Shown: piece after piece, positions 57,091 to 64,000 of the stretch
Position numbering within the stretch: position 1 is the stretch's first letter
How the letters are laid out: the number at the start of each line of letters is the position of its first letter
Assembly (NCBI GenBank): GCA_963514095.1
Contig: OY741282.1
Span: 16,944,849-17,008,848, forward strand
Direction: 5' to 3'
Source of the DNA: Eutrigla gurnardus
Taxonomy: Eukaryota > Chordata > Actinopteri > Perciformes > Triglidae
DNA length: 64,000 bases
The notes under the pieces: generated by a model
What the model saw: the letters and a program-made list of their open reading frames with translations, nothing else
Told to the model about the DNA's origin: nothing
The model's database searches: none
Translations under genes and position numbers: made by a program

Positions 57091-57480
57091 AGGATCAAAC
57101 ACATTAATTAGAATTTTGACAGATCCAATTAAAGCTGCAGGCCCGTGATGATGAGGCGCCGGGTCGCCACCGGGGGAGCCGTCTCAGAAAACAAACAGCA
57201 CTACCTTTAATGGAAAAGGGTTGAGGAGCACGCCATGTGCGTACGCCGGCCCGCTCTCCCTCCCTGTACGCCCCCCCTCCCCTCCCCGCCGTTCCCCAGC
57301 AGCTCATAAAGCTCACAGACAATAATGATCCTGCCATAGCCCGTAATGATCCCGCCATTTCATGGGGTATTACACTATAATGATGATAGTCCTGCACATT
57401 TGCATCCCCATCCGGCCTTTAGCCGCCGCCGCCGCCGCCATCTTTACCTGCTCGGTAATTTATAGAGCAACAGCATGAAT
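57091..57480. promoter_or_regulatory. candidate conserved regulatory block
   Basis: Unique block with ACAGATCCAATTAAAGCTGC, CTACCTTTAATGGAAAAGG, repeated GTAATGATCC / ATAATGATCC (57322-57352) and an octamer ATTTGCAT (57398-57405). Enhancer function is inferred. Confidence 0.3.
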
Positions 57481-58153
57481 ACGGCGCTCTGGAATAACAC
57501 AAGCCTCCGTTAGAGTCAACCGCCGAGATTTATTACAGGGGAGCGGGAAAACACCCAGAAGGCAAATAGAAGTGTGTGTGTGTGTGTGTGTGTGTTTGTG
57601 GTCGGGGCTGGAGGAATGAAGACATCCATGACAAGCCGCCAATGACAGCACATAAAGGATGATGGGGCGGCGGGTTGGGAGACCTGGGAGGGAGGGGGGA
57701 GGAGGGAGGGTGTGGTTGAATCATAAAAATATTTGTCTGAGGGGAGAAAAAAAAACACACACCTCCATAAATATGTTCTTTTGCCCGAGAATTTCCCCCA
57801 CTATTCTTTTACAAACAACACAAAGACGACGCTGCGAGGGGGGGGGGGGGGGGGACAACAACCCTGTGCGTATTTTACTCGGAGAGTTAATGGGAATAAA
57901 ATACCTCGGTGGATGAGTGCAGATGTGTTTGATACAAATAGTCATTTTCCTATTTGCTGCCTCATTGAGCATGATGAATGATGGGAGTCAGGGAGGCGGC
58001 GTGATGAATGGCAGCACCTTGGCTCCATTGCATGCCCTATTGATTCTCCTTCTTTATTACTCCTACAACCCAGATGGCTGCTCCTGCCCTCCCTACACTC
58101 CTCTCCACTCAGGGGGGGGTTCTTCCGTACTGTAAGGCCCCGCCTCTTACAGG

Positions 58154-58228
<75 letters not shown>

Positions 58229-58390
58229 GGCGGGGCTGCTGGGAGTTGCATGCATTAAGGGGGTAAAAAATGAGTTTTCTGATTAGTGGATTAGAGGAAC
58301 AGCCGTCTGTAATAAGAACTGGTCTGGGAGCTGCTTCGTGAGGAGGAGCTTCCAGGTGACGATGAGGAGGCGAGGAAGAGCTACACACTT
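57481..58390. other. intergenic, repeats plus two candidate conserved stretches
   Basis: (GT)n at 57573-57594 and 58157-58226, and a G18 run (57839-57854). Unique stretches at 57880-58060 (GCCCTATTGATTCTCC) and 58240-58320 (GCATTAAGGGGGTAAAAAATG) could be conserved. Confidence 0.45.
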
Positions 58391-59056
58391 TGAAAAGTCA
58401 GGATGGAAACGGAAAATAAGTCACTTTTTTTCTTTTTTAGGTATTTGCATGTAAGTTAGGAGTCAAACAGTGAAATAAAAAAATGAAAGTGTGTTGAATT
58501 AAATGTAACATTTAGAATCGAGCAAACTAAGATTGAAATCCTGATCAAACATGTTAAATTACTAAAAAAGAAGAAATGAATTTATGTAGCACATTTAAAA
58601 CAACTAAACAAGATCGAATCAATGAATCTTTTTTTATATAAAACAAATTAGAGAATTTAAAAGTGAAATACAGATGAGATATTTTGATCTGCAGCTTAAA
58701 AAACTAATTACATTTATTTCATGTAGATATTTTATAGATATTTATTTAGATTAACTGTAGGTTGATTTTTTCACTAAATGAAGTTACACTGGAAGTTTTG
58801 AAGAACATTTAATATTTACACACGGAGCTTTTTTTATTGTTGTGAAAAGGCTAAATTCAGCTCACTGACTTGTTCATTTTATTTTATTTTTTTGGCCCTT
58901 TCCTTTATTATAATGAACTGTAGTTTATTTGGACTTCATCACACCGTTCTGCTGCTGTGAATACTCACGAGAGCAACACACGTGGATTAATCCGCCGCTG
59001 AAAATAGTCCCAGACAAATACACTCCTCCTGTTTGTTAGATCATAAACTACAGATC

Positions 59057-59100
<44 letters not shown>

Positions 59101-59957
59101 TACAGGAAGCCGTGTGAGTGGCAGCGCTGAGAAGATCTGAAAACACATCTCACCAGGAGACGGTAACCTCGGTCCCTCGGCTCTGTCAAAACAAAGGCCT
59201 GCTCATCCATCCGTCCTCTCGTCTGAGTCCACATCTGAGAGACCGAGGCCTCGCCCCCCGTGGGGGGGGGGGGGGGGGGGGGGGGTTATGAGTGTGTTGT
59301 CACCGGTCTGTGTGACAACGAGGCTGGTTGCTGGTCCAACGCCGGCCAACGGGACGCCACGGAGGAGATGAAGGTCCAGACAGTTGTGGTCCAGACTGAG
59401 GTCTACCTCCAAAGTCCAGCAGGAAGACTACTTACACACCGGCTGCAGGAGACAGCCATGGAATAGAACAGCTGACGTCACGATGGAGACAAGAACAAAA
59501 CTAAGTAAAAGTAAAAAAAGTCAAAGTAAATCACTGAAAACGAGATCTATGATGAAATTCATCTACACCGACAATACTTTTAATACTTCAAAAACGCAAA
59601 AGACAGATAAACGCACGTTTTAAATAAAGATGTGCCCATACTAATCCTGGTCCTGGTCCTGGTCCTGATCCTGATCCTGGTCCTATACTGACTCAAACAG
59701 CCGGATCGGTTATGGTGAAAAATGGGTGGAATTGGAGAGTCGGCCTGTTGTATCACCGGAGAGTAAACATGACTCCACTAACCTCGCAGAACGACACCTG
59801 TAACCATGGCAACTAAACACAACAAAGATGGGAGCGGCTGCGGCCTCGGAAGACGTAAAAAATAAATATAATGTAAAAACCACATGATGAAAAATAAACT
59901 AAAAATGATAAGAAACTCTGAATTCAACAAGCCAGAAGCGTGACCACGGTAGTCCTG

Positions 59958-59994
<37 letters not shown>

Positions 59995-60160
59995 CAGCTC
60001 GGGTCAGTAAAACCCAAAGTGTCCGTCTCTGATGTGAAAACAAGCCTCACTGAGAATAATGTTCCATCTCTGCAGCTGATGAATTACATTTCTGTTCATT
60101 TCCTAAACGGAGCTGTGAGGAGATAGAACTGATCCCAGACCATAATATGCATGCACTTAT

Positions 60161-60235
<75 letters not shown>

Positions 60236-60520
60236 CTCAGCGTGAAGCTTCCCAGACTAAATTACAAATGTTCGTCGGGACTGGAGGACATAATGAAGCA
60301 GTGCGGCACGCTGAGAGGTAATTACCCAGCAGCACTCCCACCGCCGCCGCCAGGTGAGACAAGACGAATAGCCACAGTACAAAAACCACTGACCCCTCAA
60401 AAGTTTCATTTACCCCCCCCCCCCCCATACACACACACACACACACGGTTTGGGGAGCTTGGAAGAGGTAATCATCTAGGGACAGTTTTGGTAGGTTGAT
60501 GAATGGTGTGTGTGGCTAAG
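58391..60520. other. intergenic, simple-repeat rich
   Basis: AT-rich to 59050. Then (AT)n 59060-59098, a G-run 59263-59285, (TCCTGG)-type hexamer 59643-59685, (GT)n 59960-59991 and (AC)n 60164-60233. 60240-60350 is unique. An ATTTGCAT octamer lies at 58443-58450. No gene is seen. Confidence 0.55.
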
Positions 60521-60522
60521 GT

Positions 60523-60633
<111 letters not shown>

Positions 60634-60689
60634 TTTATCTGCTCCGGCCTGAAGGCTGGAGATGCGAAGCATGTTGAGTCTTATTGAGT

Positions 60690-60982
60690 CACCAGGGCTT
60701 AGTGGAGAGACAGGCCAGGGGGGGAAGAGGAGGTGGAGGAAGAGCAGGAGGAGGAGGTGGGATGGAGCGATGGAGGAGGAAGAGGTGAAAGAAAGAGGAG
60801 GAGGAAGAGGAGATGCAGGAGTGGAAGGCTGGAGCGATGGAGGAGGTGGAGGAGGAGAGGAGGAGACAGACCTGCTTGCTGTGACGGGGAGTCGGTCCTC
60901 CTCCATCAGTCATCTCCTCTCAGTCTGTCTGATTCTGCTGATGACACACTTTCTCTGCCCATCGGCCCATTTCCAGGCCAGG

Positions 60983-61030
<48 letters not shown>

Positions 61031-61375
61031 TCTTGGGCCGTACATGTGTGTGTGTGTCAGAGATAGTGGGAGCACACACCTGGTCGTCGAGAGGCGTTGG
61101 AAGACGGCGGCTGGTTTCCTGTCAGATTCTCCCCCCAGGAGGGGCGGGGGTGGGGAGCCGAGGCCCCTCAGGTGAGCCAGACTCAGCCTCCTCCCAGGCG
61201 AGCCGGTGGAGGTGGCAGGATCCAAAGCCTCGTCAATGCATAATGCATCAGAGGCCTCCTCCTGCTGACAGACCTCCTCCTCCCCTCCTCCCTCCCCCCC
61301 TCCTCCCCCTCCACTCCGGCAGCACCACTCACTAATCGAAGACGACACATGCGAATGTCCAGGCGTACACACACA
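60690..61375. other. GGA/GT/CT-rich low-complexity DNA
   Basis: GGA-rich (60720-60875), (GT)n (60987-61026) and CT/C-rich (61257-61320) segments produce overlapping spurious frames of up to 200 codons on both strands. No gene is seen. Confidence 0.65.
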
Positions 61376-61379
61376 CAGA

Positions 61380-61560
61380 GATGTCCTAATGAAAAGTGTA
61401 TTTCCTGGAGGCCGAGTCCCGGGAGAAATCCAGCTGAAGAAATCAGAATAATTTATTACAGTGGGATTTCTCCGTAATAGAGGAACGGCTCCAACGTGGC
61501 AAAACTCACCAGAATCACTCTGTGATCACAACCTGGCAACGCTGTCTGTGTGGGGCGTCC
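61380..61560. other. candidate conserved non-coding stretch
   Basis: Unique stretch (CCTAATGAAAAGTGTATTTCC, read in two parts; TAATTTATTACAGTGGG) between low-complexity DNA. Texture-based only. Confidence 0.25.
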
Positions 61561-61581
61561 CGGGAGGACCAGCGGGACACG

Positions 61582-61626
<45 letters not shown>

Positions 61627-62355
61627 CAGAGAGAGATGGAGAATCAGACCAACAGGGAGAGAGAGAGTGAAGGAGAGAGAGAGAACAGACAAACTCCAGA
61701 TGTTCTTTGATATTTCAACTTGAGTCCGAGAACCAAACTGTAAACTTGTAGAGGATTGGTCTGTCTGTCTGTCTGTCTGTCTCTCTGCCTGTCTGTCTGT
61801 CTGTCTGTCCCCCCCGTCTCTGAGGCGAGCTGTATAACATGCTATCACATGTTCCCAGCATGCTCCTCACCGTCAGGGACACGTCCGTCTGTCAGGAGAC
61901 TGACAGGACGGTTCAGAGGGTCGCCGGGGGCAACGGCAAGGGGGGGGGGGGGGGGGGGGGGGCAGTGAACACACCACAACCATCTCAATTAGCAGCCGGG
62001 TGATCCAGGTCTCAGTATGTTACATGGGTGTCAATCACACACACACACACACACACACAGGAAGAGGAGGATGAAGAGGAGGAGGTGGAGGAGGAGGATG
62101 AAGAGGAGGAGGATGAAGGAGGAGGTGGAGGATGAAGAGGAGGATGAAGAGGAGCCTGAAAAGGAGACCTGATGAAGAAGTCGGACTCGGCAGAATTCGA
62201 CACGCTGAAGTTTCCAGAACAACAAAGTCTTCCATGAACGGAGAGAAACAATGATTGGATCACAGGGATATTTCTCCATAGACTGGCATTAGCATTGACC
62301 CCCATCCTCCCCCTCCTCCCCCATCCTCCCCCTCCACCTGTTCTCCTCCCTCTCT
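61561..62355. other. intergenic simple repeats
   Basis: (AC)n 61587-61624, (GTCT)n 61759-61808, a G-run 61940-61962, (AC)n 62037-62059, and GAGGAGGAT-type repeat 62060-62160. No gene is seen. Confidence 0.65.
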
Positions 62356-62535
62356 CCAATCTATCCTGCTAATGAATTTTTACCTGGCGCAGACTGTTTT
62401 AAACTCCATTTGGACTCGTGCCTACAATTACCTCCTCAGAGTCTCCCAAGTAACCGCGCTCAGCCTAATTAGTATGCATTATCAATTAACAAACTTAATA
62501 GCTGGCAGATTGATTGGATCCTCTGTAGAGGGGGG
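62356..62535. promoter_or_regulatory. candidate conserved regulatory block with TAATTA-type motifs
   Basis: Unique block: CTGCTAATGAATTTTTACC, GCCTAATTAGTATGCATTATC (62463-62482 region), ATCAATTAACAAACTTAATAG. Flanked by low-complexity DNA on both sides. Enhancer function is inferred. Confidence 0.3.
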
Positions 62536-62809
62536 GGGAGGGAGGGGGGGCAGAGCTGAAGCGAAACGCACAAAAATGAAAAATCATCTCCCTCCACACT
62601 TCTCATTTCTCTCAGCAGACTCCCTCCTGTTGTTTAAAGATTTATTACGTGGAATATTATATTACATGTGATTTCTACGTGTGAACACTTTGATGTGGGT
62701 TTGTGATCATCGGAAAATAAAATGTCATAAAATATGAAATATTATAACATTTATAGTAAATTCAGGATAATTTTCTATAATTAAAAATATACTGTGGAGG
62801 AAATAGTAT

Positions 62810-63150
62810 TCTAATCCTTTACTGCAGTAAAAGTAGTAATACCGCATTGTTGAAATACTCTTGTATCAAACAGACTATTATTAACAAAAATGTACTTTAA
62901 ATGTTATGTAAAAGTACTTGCATCAGGGATATAATTTATTTTATTAATATTTCTGATGCGTTCATGTGTAACTCGTATTTTTCTGTTGCACCTGGTCATG
63001 TTTACTACGTTTTACTGTTGAGTACTTTAATCTATTACAAAATATGAGAAATCGTACGTTCATCATGTACAATCTTAACCTAAAAAGTATCTAGAAGTAG
63101 AAGTACAACGCAAGATCAAATAGAAATACTCAATTAGAAAAATACAAGTA
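62810..63150. repeat. 'aagtaaaagta' dispersed repeat
   Basis: TACTGCAGTAAAAGTAGTAAT, TATGTAAAAGTACTTGCATC and AGAAGTAGAAGTACAACG mark the same fish repeat type seen in pde8b and wdr41 introns. Confidence 0.7.
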
Positions 63151-63417
63151 CCCCAAAACGTGCAAGAACAGTATACTGGGTTCCTCGTCATATATAAACG
63201 TTAATATATGATAAATATAACTATATCTAATGATAAATATAATCATTTAATCATGTTTTATATTTTGAATCTTAATCTGTGATGTAATAGTTGTATAAAT
63301 ACATGTAGTGGAGTAAAAATATAAATAGTATTTGTTTTTTACATATTTCTGCACACGTGTCCTTTTCAGGCCGTCACCACGACGACGACCACCTGCTGTA
63401 GGTGTGAGGCGGTAAAC

Positions 63418-63480
63418 ATTTACATTTACATTTAGGTCATTTAGCAGACGCTTTTGTCCAAAGCGACTTACAATAAGTAA
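63418..63480 (-). repeat. SINE/L2-type 3' tail
   Basis: On the minus strand: AAGTCGCTTTGGACAAAAGC then GTCTGCTAAATGACCTAAATG and TAAATG repeats. This is the tail shared by fish V-SINEs and L2-like LINEs. Only the 3' end is present. Confidence 0.75.
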
Positions 63481-64000
63481 ATAAGTAAGGTAAAGCACAC
63501 TTCCTGTCCTCCAGCAGGAGGAGGAGGATGAGGAGACGGCGTCTGACGGGAAGAAGCCGGCGTGGGTGAAAAATGAAGCGGCGTTAAGTGGCGGCGTGTC
63601 GGACGCAGGAAGCCAATCCGTCAGCGAGATGAAAACGCTCGTTAGAGCGAGCATTCATCCTCTGGACGGCGACGCTGAAATCTGCGCTGTCTGACATAAA
63701 AGTCGCTGAATGGAGAAGAATCGTCTGCATTTTTCAACTCCTCGCTTAATTAACGCCACCTGTTCCAAAAAACACCGTTTAGGATCCGTTTAGAGCTTCT
63801 CTGGGATCCACCAGACCTCATGGTAAAAAGTCTCCATTTAAGCTGATTACTCGGGCAGATCATCCTGTTTGTCAGCGTTAGAGTCCGCTGCTCTCGGCAG
63901 CTACTTAAATAATAATAATAATCCACCTTAATATCGCTCCTCATCCACCTTAATAACTCCCGATAACGTTCACAAACGCGTTAGCAAAACATGTCTGACA
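63481..64000. other. intergenic, right edge
   Basis: Mostly unique, GC-balanced DNA with a short (AAT)n at 63908-63921. A direct repeat TCCACCTTAATA occurs at 63921 and 63945. No gene is supported. Confidence 0.5.

Noticed and set aside
60733..61335. 200-codon Glu/Arg-rich open frame and overlapping frames
   Set aside because: Produced by GGA, GT and CT low-complexity DNA; no domain, and frames overlap on both strands.

Overview
The window is genomic DNA from a ray-finned fish, most likely a percomorph teleost. It has small spliced exons with GT/AG introns, very dense (AC)n/(TG)n microsatellites, tRNA-derived SINEs with fish-type 3' tails, hAT-type DNA transposon remnants and the dispersed 'aagtaaaagta' repeats common in fish. 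No bacterial-type operons, CRISPR arrays or rRNA genes are visible. Four protein-coding genes can be assembled exon by exon. Their order and strands, PDE8B(+) / WDR41(-) / OTP(-) / TBCA(-), match the human 5q14 block as I know it, so this is a conserved synteny block.

Region by region: (1) 1-12485 holds the 3' twenty exons of pde8b, a high-affinity cAMP phosphodiesterase; its N-terminus lies left of the window. One catalytic-domain exon (7634-7833) carries an apparent one-base insertion that breaks the frame. (2) 14997-22545 holds a complete 13-exon wdr41 on the minus strand, tail-to-tail with pde8b. Its product is the WD40 partner of C9orf72 and SMCR8. (3) 22.6-29.3 kb is intergenic DNA with microsatellites and blocks that look like conserved non-coding elements. 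(4) 29714-33680 holds a complete 3-exon otp on the minus strand, encoding the hypothalamic homeodomain factor, with a lineage-specific poly-glycine insertion. (5) 33.7-37.3 kb is otp upstream DNA. (6) 37994-47124 holds a complete 4-exon tbca on the minus strand, encoding tubulin-folding cofactor A; its large first intron contains a long regulatory-looking block (44.1-45.8 kb). (7) 47.3-64 kb has no gene that I can support. Short AT-rich, homeobox/POU-motif-rich blocks alternate with simple repeats and minisatellites. The likeliest reading is a regulatory desert around otp.

The genes do not form one pathway. PDE8B degrades cAMP, WDR41 acts in lysosome/autophagy signalling, TBCA in beta-tubulin folding and OTP in neuroendocrine specification. 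They probably stay together because otp regulatory elements are spread through its neighbours. The observations most worth following are the pde8b frameshift, (UG)n repeats lying directly at three 3' splice sites, and a three-copy tandem repeat that carries a near-consensus CTCF motif in each copy. I did not find a convincing new enzymatic or defence system.
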